Source: Bacteroidales bacterium
Lineage (GTDB): Bacteria > Bacteroidota > Bacteroidia > Bacteroidales > VadinHA17
DNA length: 37,555 nt
Direction of reading: 5' to 3'
Assembly: GCA_019429325.1 (NCBI GenBank)
Contig: JAHYJA010000011.1
Location: 1 to 37,555, forward strand
Positions 1 through 8,063 of this stretch are shown in pieces. The notes under the pieces were generated by a model. It was not told where the DNA came from. It worked only from the letters and a program-made list of their open reading frames with translations, and searched no databases. The position numbers and the translations under genes are program-made. Numbering within the stretch: position 1 is the first letter of the stretch; each line of letters begins with the position of its first letter.

Positions 1-312
1 CCTGATGAACTTCTTGAGATTAATATCTTTTTCGATTTCAGGTTCTGTTACGGCGATCAGCACCTTTCAGATGAACTGCGTGAATACATCAGGAATGATC
101 TGCTGTCCGGTTCAATGAGGGCATGGAAAGACCTTACAACAATCCGTCTTAATCATCAGGTCAATTGCATTAATGAGGGTAAAGAACCCGACAATATCGT
201 GGATTTCAATGTTGCGGATGCCGATATGCTCTATTTTGCTGAAAAGGCTGTATCCACGCTCAATGGCCTGATGCTTAAAGCCGGGAGTGATTTCCACACC
301 GAAACGATCTAG
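1..312 (+). CDS. DUF294-type nucleotidyltransferase-like protein, C-terminal part (5' end outside window)
   Basis: The reading frame is open from base 1, so the N-terminus lies outside the window. The first codons give INIFFDFRFCYGD followed by LSDELREYI, which resembles the DUF294 nucleotidyltransferase-like domain found beside CBS or cyclic-nucleotide domains in putative signalling proteins. The end, LTTIRLNHQVNCINEGKEPDN, resembles the tail of the DUF294_C domain. In family members these two blocks are normally separated by roughly 80-100 residues; here they are only about ten residues apart, which suggests an in-frame internal deletion. DUF294 proteins often neighbour acetate/solute sodium symporters, which fits the minus-strand symporter remnant next door. 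The ATG at 115 in the ORF track is internal, not the true start. The family assignment is fairly firm; function is unknown. Confidence 0.6.
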   Translation, partial: PDELLEINIFFDFRFCYGDQHLSDELREYIRNDLLSGSMRAWKDLTTIRLNHQVNCINEGKEPDNIVDFNVADADMLYFAEKAVSTLNGLMLKAGSDFHTETI

Positions 313-624
313 AACCGGTAAATGGTGCTCAGCAGTATTCTCATGTTGCAGACATTGTTAGTATAGTCAACTCTTCCATTGTCCTGCATCGTGCCATAGG
401 CTGCCCGGTGTGAAGGGAGCCCCGGTGTTGAAACTGACAGTTCCCGGAAAACTTTCCGCGATGAACATGGGGTGCCACGACTGACCCAGTGTAAGAGAGG
501 TCTTCGTCCAGTCAAGCTTAACCAGCGCATGGCGGAGCCTGAACCCGTTGATGTCGCTCTCCCCGGTCCCAAAGAACTCTGCTTCAATAACGCCGGAAGT
601 CTTTGCGAAAAAATCTTACGGAAA
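309..624 (-). pseudogene. outer-membrane porin remnant with internal deletion
   Basis: Read on the minus strand, one frame gives FFAKTSGVIEAEFFGTGE, INGFRLRHALVKLDW, LGQSWHPMF and FPGTVSFNTGAPF. These match the conserved N-terminal part of a Bacteroidota porin family as I recall it. This frame stops soon after, at LWHDAGQWKS. A second frame then ends DYTNNVCNMRILLSTIYRF, which looks like a terminal beta strand with the C-terminal Phe typical of outer-membrane proteins. The several hundred residues expected between these parts are absent, and no start codon or signal peptide is present. The fragment lies downstream of the symporter on the same strand, a pairing I regard as usual for this porin. 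It is either a pseudogene or an assembly artefact. Confidence 0.55.
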
Positions 625-1208
625 TTCAATCCCTCAAATGCCGGATCCTCCTCCTTCATGAATGGATCCAGCTTTCCGGCAATTTCTTCAGCGGTAAGAG
701 TCTCCCACTCATCCATCCATCTCTTGTATTGCATGATACTGGATCTGCATGTTTTTGGTGGCGCCTATCATACCTGAGATCAATGTGTAAAGCAGCACCA
801 CGGAAGCGCCAATGATAACCGCCCATGTATAACTGAGCCCCATGATCCATTTGAACATAAGTCCAATACCACCGAACTGACCCACGCAATAGGCAAATGA
901 TATCAATATTGTAAAAATGGCGCTGACGATCCTGAGGTCGCGGGAATAATAACGGTCGCCAATAAAATCAGGAGCTGTGTATTTACCGTACTTGCGTATC
1001 TGAGCGGCCATAAGAATGAGGAGAAGAACATAACCGCCGGATCCTTTGCCCGGAAAAATATCCCGACAAGAACAAATATAATCAGGATGGCAATCAGAAT
1101 AATGGCAGGACCGGTTTTAAAACTTCCCTCAAGCTGGGTAAGACTCTCCGCATTCAATGATAAAATCCCTGTAAATGTCAGGAGTATTGATAGATATATT
1201 TTTTTCAT
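625..1208 (-). pseudogene. sodium:solute symporter (SSF) remnant, frameshifted and deleted
   Basis: The minus-strand ORF from 1208 starts with a hydrophobic, signal-like N-terminus and reaches GIFFRAKD. In SSF symporters of the acetate-permease type this is followed by an FYVAGR-like block and about 50 more residues. Here the sequence jumps, in another frame, to SGGYVLLLILMAAQIRKYGKYT and PDFIGDRYYSRD, which is the standard next conserved block. That frame continues through two membrane segments to LISGMIGATKNMQIQY and then stops. A third frame carries WMDEWETLTAEEIAGKLDPF, which I cannot place. Most of a roughly 500-residue transporter is therefore missing. The next gene upstream in transcription (the DUF4212-like gene) is intact and encodes the presumed small partner subunit. 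Confidence 0.6.
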
Positions 1209-1225
1209 TCCTTAATGATTTAATT

Positions 1226-1852
1226 TTATTCAGTAACTCCTTCTTTTTTCAACCTCCATTCAACCAGTATGTTATAGACTATACACAGGACAATGAAGAG
1301 TATCAGGAGAAATACTGCGGTGTAGAAATAGTGGAACGGAAAACCCAGAAAAACAGTATCGGTAAGCGCCGACTGGTTATGCGTAAGCTCCTTCAATCTT
1401 GTTTGTATCTTCGTTTTTATCTTAAGAAACTCATTATCCTTCGACACGCCGAGCTGAACCTTAAGAGCCTTGACTTCGGAGATGCCATCCAGAAGAAGGG
1501 TTTCAGTGCTGTCGGGCATTATCCTGAAAGCGGCGGTGCTGATAATATCCTTGAGCGTTTCCTGATCAGCAGCACTTACCATATTCTTTCCTTTCACCTG
1601 CACGAGTGAATTAAGAAATGTCCTGTAATCGGCTGAATTAATGTCGTCAGAAAGAACCTTTGGCCAGGTCGATTCAAACAGTGTGAGAGCCTTCTCGGGG
1701 GTTGGTTTCTGTATGCTCCTGAGCAGTATCTGAAAACCAAACACGGCTACAGCCCATATCAGAAGCATTGTGAAAATAACATTCCTGTTTTTCCTGCCAT
1801 GAAGATTACGTGGCCTGAAAATGCTGAAATCGTATTGGTCTGATGGTTCCAT
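1226..1852 (-). CDS. DUF4212-like symporter small subunit with long extracytoplasmic insert
   Basis: 208 residues. An N-terminal cytoplasmic stretch leads into one membrane helix at about residues 27-46 (VIFTMLLIWAVAVFGFQILL). A soluble segment of about 115 residues follows, then a second helix at about 168-195 preceded by GFPFHYFYT, and a short charged tail. The two-helix topology and the aromatic PFHYFY entry into helix 2 resemble DUF4212, the small subunit encoded beside SSF sodium symporters. Classical DUF4212 proteins are only about 80-100 residues, so the large loop is unusual. The gene ends 17 bases before the symporter remnant on the same strand, which fits a shared operon. With the large subunit broken it may now lack a partner. 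The assignment rests on topology and context rather than strong sequence identity. Confidence 0.5.
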   Translation of the reverse strand: MEPSDQYDFSIFRPRNLHGRKNRNVIFTMLLIWAVAVFGFQILLRSIQKPTPEKALTLFESTWPKVLSDDINSADYRTFLNSLVQVKGKNMVSAADQETLKDIISTAAFRIMPDSTETLLLDGISEVKALKVQLGVSKDNEFLKIKTKIQTRLKELTHNQSALTDTVFLGFPFHYFYTAVFLLILFIVLCIVYNILVEWRLKKEGVTE

Positions 1853-1924
1853 AATCTGATTAGGATTTAAATTACAATGCCAACTATCTAAGTTTAAAAG
1901 ATTGCAATGTAAATAAAAATCCGG

Positions 1925-1955
1925 GGAAAAAAATCCTGATTCCGGGCAGAATCAG
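1925..1955 (-). terminator. intrinsic terminator after the TerB-like gene
   Basis: On the minus strand a perfect 7-bp stem (CTGATTC/GAATCAG, bases 1936-1955, 6-base loop) is followed by a run of seven T (complement of the A-run 1927-1933). It lies 21 bases past the TerB-like stop, the classic position for a rho-independent terminator. Confidence 0.7.
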
Positions 1956-1976
1956 TTATGGAGATCAGGCCGGTAT

Positions 1977-2408
1977 TCAGAAATATTTCTTCTTAAACTC
2001 TTTAAACAATTTCTCTTCGGGCACTCCGTTTGAAATTCCTTCAAAAAGCATTTCAAGAAGACCGTCAATGACTTGATCGCTGAAACCTGCTTCAATGGCG
2101 AACTTCCTGATTACTTTTCTTTCACCCTCAGCAATAATCTCATCGTCAAGTATAATATCAGCTATGTTGTAAAGGTGAACGAACTTACCCCTGAGACTAT
2201 AGGGAGGGTTATATGAATGTCCTCCTTCCAATTGAATGAATTTATCGATCTCCGGGTCGGTCAGTCCGAACTTTCTCCCTTTCTTATGCAGGATTCTCAT
2301 CTGATCATCACTGATCTTCCCGTCAGATCTTGCAACCTGCACAAGGTTAACAAAGTGATCCTTGCATATTCTCTTGCCGCCACTCGTTACAAAATCGGAA
2401 AAGCTCAT
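1977..2408 (-). CDS. TerB-like domain protein
   Basis: 143 residues, helical, no signal peptide or membrane segment. It resembles the TerB/DjlA-N fold: a helix with HFVNLVQVARSDGKISDDQM, then a second acidic turn ADIILDDEIIAEGERKVIRKFA, the two-fold repeated acidic motif that binds metal in TerB-like proteins. The C-terminal half is FSDQVIDGLLEMLFEG. TerB-family proteins were named for tellurite resistance, but single-domain copies in Bacteroidota are of unknown role, perhaps stress or envelope sensing. It is monocistronic: a TAnnTTTG box lies upstream at 2453 and an intrinsic terminator downstream at 1925-1955. Family placement is good; function is open. Confidence 0.65.
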   Translation of the reverse strand: MSFSDFVTSGGKRICKDHFVNLVQVARSDGKISDDQMRILHKKGRKFGLTDPEIDKFIQLEGGHSYNPPYSLRGKFVHLYNIADIILDDEIIAEGERKVIRKFAIEAGFSDQVIDGLLEMLFEGISNGVPEEKLFKEFKKKYF

Positions 2409-2876
2409 TTTACTCCAGAATTATATTGTTATTCCTTATAAAAAATAAAATCCAAATATATGGAGTAAAATTCAAATTACCCCTTTTAGATATGAACAAT
2501 CAATTACCTTACTTGTTTGATCCTTTCACTCCAGAAAGCGTTAAAGCTTACAGAAGGCTCTTCGCAGAGGTAAACCGCGGTTCCATATTCCCTGGCATGA
2601 GGATCTGAGATATATCCCATGTTGACAGCGGTTTTCAGGCATGCCGGAAAGATTAATAAAATATCTGTGCTGCCGGCAAATGTTTTTTTGGATTCTGCAA
2701 CTGAAAGGTTCATAGAATGAATTATTCCCGGAAAGTTAAAAAAAGTGTCTGATAATTGTATCCCGATGTTTTTTAAAAGAAGGGGAATAAATTAATCCCT
2801 GCCTGTGTCAAATAAAAAGCTACCGGTATTTTGTTCCGGGTTAACAGATTTAAAATGTTCTTTTATCTTTAAGGCC
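2409..2876. other. 468-base stretch without a confident gene
   Basis: Two overlapping short ORFs occur: 2426-2608 plus and 2504-2713 minus. The minus one ends GYISDPHAREYGTAVYLCEE then FNAFWSERIKQV; it reads like the C-terminus of a larger protein but lacks a plausible beginning (stop codons appear within about 35 codons upstream of its ATG). It could be a relic, possibly of a membrane glycosyltransferase, but I do not recognise it firmly. The TerB-gene promoter box is at 2453-2460. Nothing else was supported. Confidence 0.3.
2453..2460 (-). promoter_or_regulatory. TAnnTTTG -7 box for the TerB-like gene
   Basis: The minus strand reads TATATTTG, an exact match to the Bacteroidota -7 consensus, 44 bases before the ATG. 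No convincing -33 TTTG was found at the right distance. Confidence 0.4.
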
Positions 2877-3551
2877 ATGAAAAATGTAAAAATTTCATTA
2901 TCCATCATCTGTTTTCTGACGTTAAGTGCTTTCATATTTCTGCAGGCAGGCGCACAGTCGTTAAAGTCTGACCCTGCACTGGATGAGAAGGTCAGGAATT
3001 TCCTGAATTCCCAGAACCGTCGATGGTACGACATGAATGTACCGGCAAGCGACGGCCGCTTGCTTCATGACATTATTGTGAAAAACAATTACAAAAGCGC
3101 TCTTGAGATAGGTACTTCCACCGGTCATTCAGGGATATGGATCGCCTGGGCTCTGAGTAAAACCGGAGGCAAACTTATTACGATTGAAATCGATCCCGGC
3201 AGGCACAGGGCCGCCGTGGAGAATTTCCGGCAGGCTGGTTTGTCAGACTATATTGACGCGCGCCTGGCCGACGCCCATCAGCTGGTTAAAGAACTTAAAG
3301 GACCTTTTGATTTTGTTTTCAGTGATGCTGATAAGGAATGGTATAAGAATTATTTCATCGATATAGATCCGAAACTTAAAGTCGGCGGTTGCTTTTCTGC
3401 TCATAACGTATATGAAAGGGGTCGTGGTTATGGAGGCTATGGAGGACAGGCTGAGTTCCTGGCCTATGTCAGAAGTCTTCCCAACTACGAAACAACAGTA
3501 AACAGTAGCGGAGGAGGTGTTTCAATAAGTTATAAGAAAGCTGATAAGTAA
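2877..3551 (+). CDS. exported SAM-dependent O-methyltransferase-like protein
   Basis: 224 residues from the ATG at 2877. The ORF track starts 24 codons earlier, but starting here puts a clean signal peptide first: positive MKNVK, a hydrophobic core to about residue 20, then an AGAQS cleavage site. The body is a class I methyltransferase of the COG4122 (catechol/caffeoyl-CoA) type: motif I ALEIGTSTGHSG binds S-adenosylmethionine, KLITIEID follows, and DFVFSDADKEWY is the metal-binding/catalytic block. The C-terminus is Gly/Tyr-rich (RGRGYGGYGGQ). Such enzymes methylate small hydroxylated aromatics using divalent metal. A signal peptide is odd because the cofactor is cytoplasmic. Monocistronic; the substrate cannot be predicted. 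Confidence 0.75.
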   Translation: MKNVKISLSIICFLTLSAFIFLQAGAQSLKSDPALDEKVRNFLNSQNRRWYDMNVPASDGRLLHDIIVKNNYKSALEIGTSTGHSGIWIAWALSKTGGKLITIEIDPGRHRAAVENFRQAGLSDYIDARLADAHQLVKELKGPFDFVFSDADKEWYKNYFIDIDPKLKVGGCFSAHNVYERGRGYGGYGGQAEFLAYVRSLPNYETTVNSSGGGVSISYKKADK

Positions 3552-3650
3552 TAATTCAACATAAATCAAAATAATACTTTCTCCTTAATTAAGTAATATG
3601 ATGATTCATTTTGTTTATTACATTTATCCCTTTCATAAAAATAATATATC

Positions 3651-4967
3651 TTGAACAAAGGAAAACTAATTAGTCCCGTCCGTGCTACAGCTATAGTTGT
3701 CTCAAACATGATAGGTACTGGTGTCTATACCAGCCTTGGGTTACAGGCCGCGGGAGTACATTCAGTTCTGGCACTGGTATTTATCTGGATAACCGGAGGA
3801 CTTGTCGCCTTCTGTGGTGCTCTTACATATGGCGAGCTGGCTGTCAGGTATCCAAAATCAGGAGGTGAATACATATTCCTGACCAAAATCTTCCATCCAT
3901 CTTTAGGATTTATGTCGGGTTTTATTTCGATGACAATTGGATTTGCAGCACCAATGGCAATTTCAGCCATTGCACTCGGAACATATGCCGGAAACCTGAT
4001 CCCGGTCGCTCCTGTGATTATTGCTATAGTAGTAATTGTCAGCCTTACTGTGCTCAATACCACAAGTTTCAGAACCGGGACAAATTTTAACTTCATTACA
4101 GCCGCCATAAATGTATCATTGATACTCACATTATGCATAATAGGGTTTGTTAAAGGTCACCATCCAGATTTTGAACTTAGCTTCAGACAGTCAGATTTTA
4201 AAGAAATTATTAATCCGGCTTTTGCAGTATCTCTGGTTTATGTATCCTTTGCTTATTCAGGATGGAATTCGGCTGCCTACATAACCCACCAGGTAAAAGA
4301 TCCTGTAAAGAACCTTCCTTCTATTCTGATCTCCGGAACACTTATAGTACTGTTCTTATATACTCTTCTTAATTTTATCTTCCTTTACACTGTCCCAATG
4401 CAGGAACTGGAAGGACAAATAGATATAGCCTTCCTTGCTGCTAAAAACATATTCGGACAATCAGGAGGAAAATTTGTCGCCCTCCTTATTTCTATTGGTT
4501 TGATTGCTTCAATAAACTCTCTGCTGATCATTGGCCCCAGGGTTACTCAGGCTATTGCTGAGGATTATAAACTGCTCCGATTTCTTGGGACTGAAAACAA
4601 GAGCGGTTCACCTTTTTTTGCCACCATCCTTCTTACAATCGTTGCCCTCTTACTTATTGGAACATCAACCTTCGAGCAAATAATGACTCTTATAGGCTTT
4701 ACTCTCAGCATATTCACAATACTTTCGGTAACCGGTGTATTTGTGATCAGATATAGAATGAAAAATAATAATAAAGAATTGTACCATACCTTCGGATATC
4801 CCTTAATCCCTGTATTCTTCATCCTGGTGGAGGGTTGTATGATGTTATATGTATTTGCCAACAGACCAGTACAGTCTTTAATAGGAATAGGGATCACTCT
4901 TATCGGATTAGTGGTGTACTTTATGTTACTGAGAGCCGGGAAAAATGATGCAAAACAGAATCAATGA
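3651..4967 (+). CDS. APC-family amino-acid permease
   Basis: 438 residues, about 12 hydrophobic helices, no signal peptide. The N-terminus AIVVSNMIGTGVYTSLGLQA is the conserved first helix of APC transporters, with the glycine-rich unwound GTG segment that holds the amino-acid backbone. Helix 2-3 carries GALTYGELAVRYPKSGGEY, the signature of the LAT/YfnA-like branch. FAYSGWNSAAYITHQVKDP in helix 6 and its following loop is also typical. It should exchange or import amino acids at the inner membrane; the substrate is unknown. The TTG start at 3651 is preferred because the next ATG (3708) falls inside helix 1. The coding sequence is visibly more AT-rich than tdh, kbl or gltX. The gene stands alone, convergent with tcdA. 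Confidence 0.8.
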   Translation: MNKGKLISPVRATAIVVSNMIGTGVYTSLGLQAAGVHSVLALVFIWITGGLVAFCGALTYGELAVRYPKSGGEYIFLTKIFHPSLGFMSGFISMTIGFAAPMAISAIALGTYAGNLIPVAPVIIAIVVIVSLTVLNTTSFRTGTNFNFITAAINVSLILTLCIIGFVKGHHPDFELSFRQSDFKEIINPAFAVSLVYVSFAYSGWNSAAYITHQVKDPVKNLPSILISGTLIVLFLYTLLNFIFLYTVPMQELEGQIDIAFLAAKNIFGQSGGKFVALLISIGLIASINSLLIIGPRVTQAIAEDYKLLRFLGTENKSGSPFFATILLTIVALLLIGTSTFEQIMTLIGFTLSIFTILSVTGVFVIRYRMKNNNKELYHTFGYPLIPVFFILVEGCMMLYVFANRPVQSLIGIGITLIGLVVYFMLLRAGKNDAKQNQ

Positions 4968-5057
4968 TTATCCCGGGAACAGATCATGCTATTTGATTTT
5001 GGGTATCTTTCGTACGGAACAGGAATTCCCCCGGATGCACAGAGAAGCACGGAGCTA

Positions 5058-5780
5058 TTAATGGCTGATCCCTGCCAGATCCCGTATTACTACCGAGGCA
5101 CAGGCAATACCGAATGCAGCAGGCATGTAAGAGATTGTGCCGACAAGGGAGGCTTTATTCCTTTCTCCCCCTGCAGGGATAATCCTGGTTTTATCGATCG
5201 GTTCCGGCGACCATACCGCAGTAACACCTTCCCGAATACCGAGCCGGTGCAGTCGTTTCCTCAGGATCCGGGCGAGCGTGCAGCCGGTGGTTTCTGAGAT
5301 ATCTGAAACGGCTATCCTTGTGGGATCAAACTTCCCTCCCGCGCCCATGGAGCTTACGACGGGTATTTTTTTGACCAGGCTGTGATATATCAGGAATACT
5401 TTCGGGGAAAGGGTATCAATCGCATCGATTACATAATCAAAACCCTGATCCAGAAGCTCAACCATCCGTTCGTCACGTATATATTCCTGAACCATTGTCA
5501 GTTGAAGGTCCGGATTAATGTCCATCAACCGTCTTCCCATCACTTCAGTCTTGGGTATCCCCACGGTGCTTTTAAGAGCAACAAGCTGCCTGTTCAGGTT
5601 CGTCGGATTAACCGTGTCTCCGTCAGCAATGGTCATCGATCCCACACCTGCCCTGCAGATCATTTCGGCGGCAAAGGAGCCAACTCCCCCAAGGCCGGTA
5701 ACAAGCACCCTTGAATCCGCGAGCTTCAGCAGTTTCTCATCTCCCAGAAGCATGCCGGTGCGCGACAGCCATTCATTCAT
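5058..5780 (-). CDS. tcdA: tRNA threonylcarbamoyladenosine dehydratase
   Basis: 240 residues, E1/ThiF/MoeB superfamily. The Rossmann motif VLVTGLGGVGSFAAEMICRA lies at about residues 26-45, followed by ADGDTVNPTNLNRQ, the ATP-contacting block, and YVIDAIDTLSPK. The C-terminal half, including GCTLARILRKRLHRLGI and VVWSPEP-like AVWSPEPID, is typical of TcdA (CsdL/YgdL) rather than MoeB, and the MoeB zinc cysteines are absent. The enzyme uses ATP to cyclise t6A37 of ANN-decoding tRNAs to ct6A. It is the last gene of gltX-tatD-tcdA and overlaps the 3' end of tatD by 8 bases, so translation is probably coupled. tsaE, which acts in t6A synthesis, lies elsewhere in the window. Confidence 0.9.
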   Translation of the reverse strand: MNEWLSRTGMLLGDEKLLKLADSRVLVTGLGGVGSFAAEMICRAGVGSMTIADGDTVNPTNLNRQLVALKSTVGIPKTEVMGRRLMDINPDLQLTMVQEYIRDERMVELLDQGFDYVIDAIDTLSPKVFLIYHSLVKKIPVVSSMGAGGKFDPTRIAVSDISETTGCTLARILRKRLHRLGIREGVTAVWSPEPIDKTRIIPAGGERNKASLVGTISYMPAAFGIACASVVIRDLAGISH

Positions 5781-6477
5781 GATCCTGCACTATTACCTCT
5801 GATCCGCGGAAGAAGGTCATGAAGTTTGCATGTAACCTTTCCTTCAGCGCCGCAACAGTCAGTGAGAGATCGTTTGCGACCTTGCCGTAAATGGTTCTGA
5901 TGTCGGTGTCTGATCCGTCGGTCTCAAGAAACAGTTTTTCAGGCGGCAGTGATCGTATCAATTCCACTGATTCTTTCCTGAGAACGAAATCAAACCATAA
6001 AGAGATATACATACCTCTTGAAATGAGTTGACCGGCCAGTTCCTTCTTACCCCGGAAACCATGGACCAGCCAGGGCATCTCCGGCTTCAGTCTCCTGTGT
6101 GCATTAAGCAGCTCATCCCATGCCCTGACACAATGTACAACAACAGGCTTGCCGCTCTTTTCCGCGATCACCGCCTGACTTTCGAATATACTCCTCTGAA
6201 GCTCCGGCGACGGGCCCCTTAGCCTGTCGAACCCTGCTTCCCCCACGGCTATCAGGTTCTTCTGCCCGGCGGCCTCCTTCACGAGATCAAGCAGGTGGAG
6301 ATGATTCTCCCTGGTCAGGTACCACGGATGTATCCCGAAGGTACAGCTCATTGAAGGAAGGTCAGATGGCAGTCTATCCTCATGGGCCATCAGGCTCTCA
6401 ACGCTGAAGATCCCCGCGGCGGAGTTCGCCCCGTGTGTATGAACATCTATATAATCGCCCGGTTGTGGAATGATCAT
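5773..6477 (-). CDS. TatD-family metal-dependent hydrolase
   Basis: 234 residues, a TIM-barrel metallohydrolase of the TatD/YcfH family. The metal ligands are visible in order: DVHTHG (HxH) near residue 11, AVGEAGFDRL (Glu), VVVHCVRAWDEL (His), WLVHGFRGKKE (His) and FLETDGSD (Asp). Family members are 3'-5' DNA/RNA exonucleases or D-aminoacyl-tRNA deacylase-like enzymes. At 234 residues it is shorter than the usual 255-265, the form commonly seen in Bacteroidota. Its ATG begins directly after the gltX stop codon with no gap, and it overlaps tcdA by 8 bases. The genomic neighbourhood is tRNA metabolism, but the substrate is not determined. Confidence 0.85.
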   Translation of the reverse strand: MIIPQPGDYIDVHTHGANSAAGIFSVESLMAHEDRLPSDLPSMSCTFGIHPWYLTRENHLHLLDLVKEAAGQKNLIAVGEAGFDRLRGPSPELQRSIFESQAVIAEKSGKPVVVHCVRAWDELLNAHRRLKPEMPWLVHGFRGKKELAGQLISRGMYISLWFDFVLRKESVELIRSLPPEKLFLETDGSDTDIRTIYGKVANDLSLTVAALKERLHANFMTFFRGSEVIVQDHE

Positions 6478-7989
6478 CTATTGCCCGGTAATTGCAGCGA
6501 CACCTGCATTTATTCTTTTTATGGTCTCCTCCCTGCCTATCCAGCCTATGATGTCAAAAATATGGGGACCCCTCATCGCCCCGACAATCAACAGCCTGAA
6601 CACATTCATAATCTCTCCTGTATCATATCCTTTCTCACCGATCCATCCTTTAACGGCCTCCTCCGTCAGGGCAGGAGAAAAATTCTGCACTTTCTCAAGC
6701 ACGGCTATGAGTTCATTCATCATACCTGCACTATTCTGTTTCCATCTTTTCCTGACTGCCACCTCATCATATAATACCGGGGCTTTGAAGAAAAAATCTG
6801 ACTCATCCCATATCTCCCTTACAAAGCTTACTCTCTCCTTCACCATGTCAACAAGAACCTCAAGACGCACAATATCATGTTGATATCCCTTAGCCCTCAG
6901 CACCTCCCTGAACTCGAGGGCCAGCTGATTATTGGTCCGTTCCCTGAGGTAGTGGTGGTTGAACCACCTGGCTTTGTCAGGATCGAAACGGGAGCCCGAT
7001 TTGCCGACCCGCTCCATCGAAAAGGCTTCGATCAGCTCATCCATTGTGAAGATCTCCTTTTCAGTGCCGGGGTTCCAGCCGAGAAGGGCAAGCATGTTGA
7101 CGAAGGCTTCGGGATAATATCCCTCTTCCCTGTATCCATTCGCCGTTTCGCCATAAGGCCAGAAGAGTGGAAAGACCGGAAAACCCATCCTGTCTCCGTC
7201 GCGCTTGCTCAGTTTGCCTTTTCCGTCAGGCTTCAGCAGAAGCGGGAGATGGGCAAAGAGTGGCGGATCCCACCCAAATGAACGGTAAAGCATGACGTGC
7301 AGGGGTACTGAAGGCAGCCACTCCTCGCCTCTTATAACATGGCTGATCTCCATCAGGTGATCATCAACAATATTAGCGAGGTGATAAGTTGGCATCCCGT
7401 CCGATTTGAAAAGTACCTTATCGTCGAGCGCGGAGCTGTTCACAACAACGTGGCCGCGTATGATGTCATCAAAATGAATATCCTCGTCTGCCGGCATCCT
7501 GTAGCGAATCACATACGGTTCACCCTCATCGAGCCATGATTTCCATTCAGCCTCCGGAAGTGACAATGAATTCCGTAAGCTCCCCCTTGAAGAGGCATTG
7601 TAAATAAAAGCGGAACCTTTACTTTCATACTCCCTGCGCAGCTCCTCAAGTGCTTCCGGAGTGTCAAATGCGTAATAGGCATGGCCGGTCTCAACCAGCC
7701 GGTTGGCGTACTGCCTGTAGAGCTCCTGCCTGTCGGTCTGCCTGTAAGGCCCGAAGGGGCCTCCTTCCCTTATTCCTTCATCTGGTCTGATTCCGCACCA
7801 TTCAAGGGCTTCCATGATATACTCCTCCGCTCCTTCAACAAACCTTGCCCTGTCGGTATCCTCGATCCTTAAAATTAATACTCCGTTATTCTTCCGCGCA
7901 AAAAGGTAGTTATAGAGGGCAGTCCTCACTCCTCCTATATGCAGCGGTCCCGTGGGACTCGGCGCGAAACGTACTCTTACTGATGTCAT
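6478..7989 (-). CDS. gltX: glutamate--tRNA ligase
   Basis: 503 residues, class I aminoacyl-tRNA synthetase. The N-terminus RFAPSPTGPLHIGGVRTALY carries the HIGH motif as HIGG. The LSKRDGD block near residue 260 is the KMSKS equivalent, and GEEWLPSVPLHVMLYRSFGW is the typical catalytic-core segment. Length and the C-terminal helical anticodon-binding domain are normal for a bacterial discriminating-type GluRS. The enzyme charges tRNA-Glu in the cytoplasm. It is the first gene of gltX-tatD-tcdA; a TAnnTTTG box lies 27 bases upstream at 8017-8024. It is divergent from tdh across a 181-base spacer. Confidence 0.95.
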   Translation of the reverse strand: MTSVRVRFAPSPTGPLHIGGVRTALYNYLFARKNNGVLILRIEDTDRARFVEGAEEYIMEALEWCGIRPDEGIREGGPFGPYRQTDRQELYRQYANRLVETGHAYYAFDTPEALEELRREYESKGSAFIYNASSRGSLRNSLSLPEAEWKSWLDEGEPYVIRYRMPADEDIHFDDIIRGHVVVNSSALDDKVLFKSDGMPTYHLANIVDDHLMEISHVIRGEEWLPSVPLHVMLYRSFGWDPPLFAHLPLLLKPDGKGKLSKRDGDRMGFPVFPLFWPYGETANGYREEGYYPEAFVNMLALLGWNPGTEKEIFTMDELIEAFSMERVGKSGSRFDPDKARWFNHHYLRERTNNQLALEFREVLRAKGYQHDIVRLEVLVDMVKERVSFVREIWDESDFFFKAPVLYDEVAVRKRWKQNSAGMMNELIAVLEKVQNFSPALTEEAVKGWIGEKGYDTGEIMNVFRLLIVGAMRGPHIFDIIGWIGREETIKRINAGVAAITGQ

Positions 7990-8016
7990 GAACTCTTATT
8001 GTTTTTAAACCTCATA

Positions 8017-8024
8017 CAAAGATA
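8017..8024 (-). promoter_or_regulatory. TAnnTTTG -7 box for gltX
   Basis: The minus strand reads TATCTTTG, an exact match to the Bacteroidota -7 consensus, 27 bases before the gltX ATG. Confidence 0.5.
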
Positions 8025-8051
8025 GACAAACAGTATGATATTATTGGCTCC

Positions 8052-8063
8052 CGCCGGCCGGCG
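8052..8063. repeat. 12-bp GC-only perfect palindrome in the gltX/tdh divergent spacer
   Basis: CGCCGGCCGGCG is self-complementary and lies inside an otherwise AT-rich spacer, between the gltX -7 box and tdh. It might be an operator or the tip of a hairpin; no factor is known. Confidence 0.35.

Noticed and set aside
4986-5297. Plus-strand ORF opposite tcdA
   Set aside because: It lies almost wholly antisense to tcdA, has no recognisable motif and runs out of frame with the permease; treated as a shadow.
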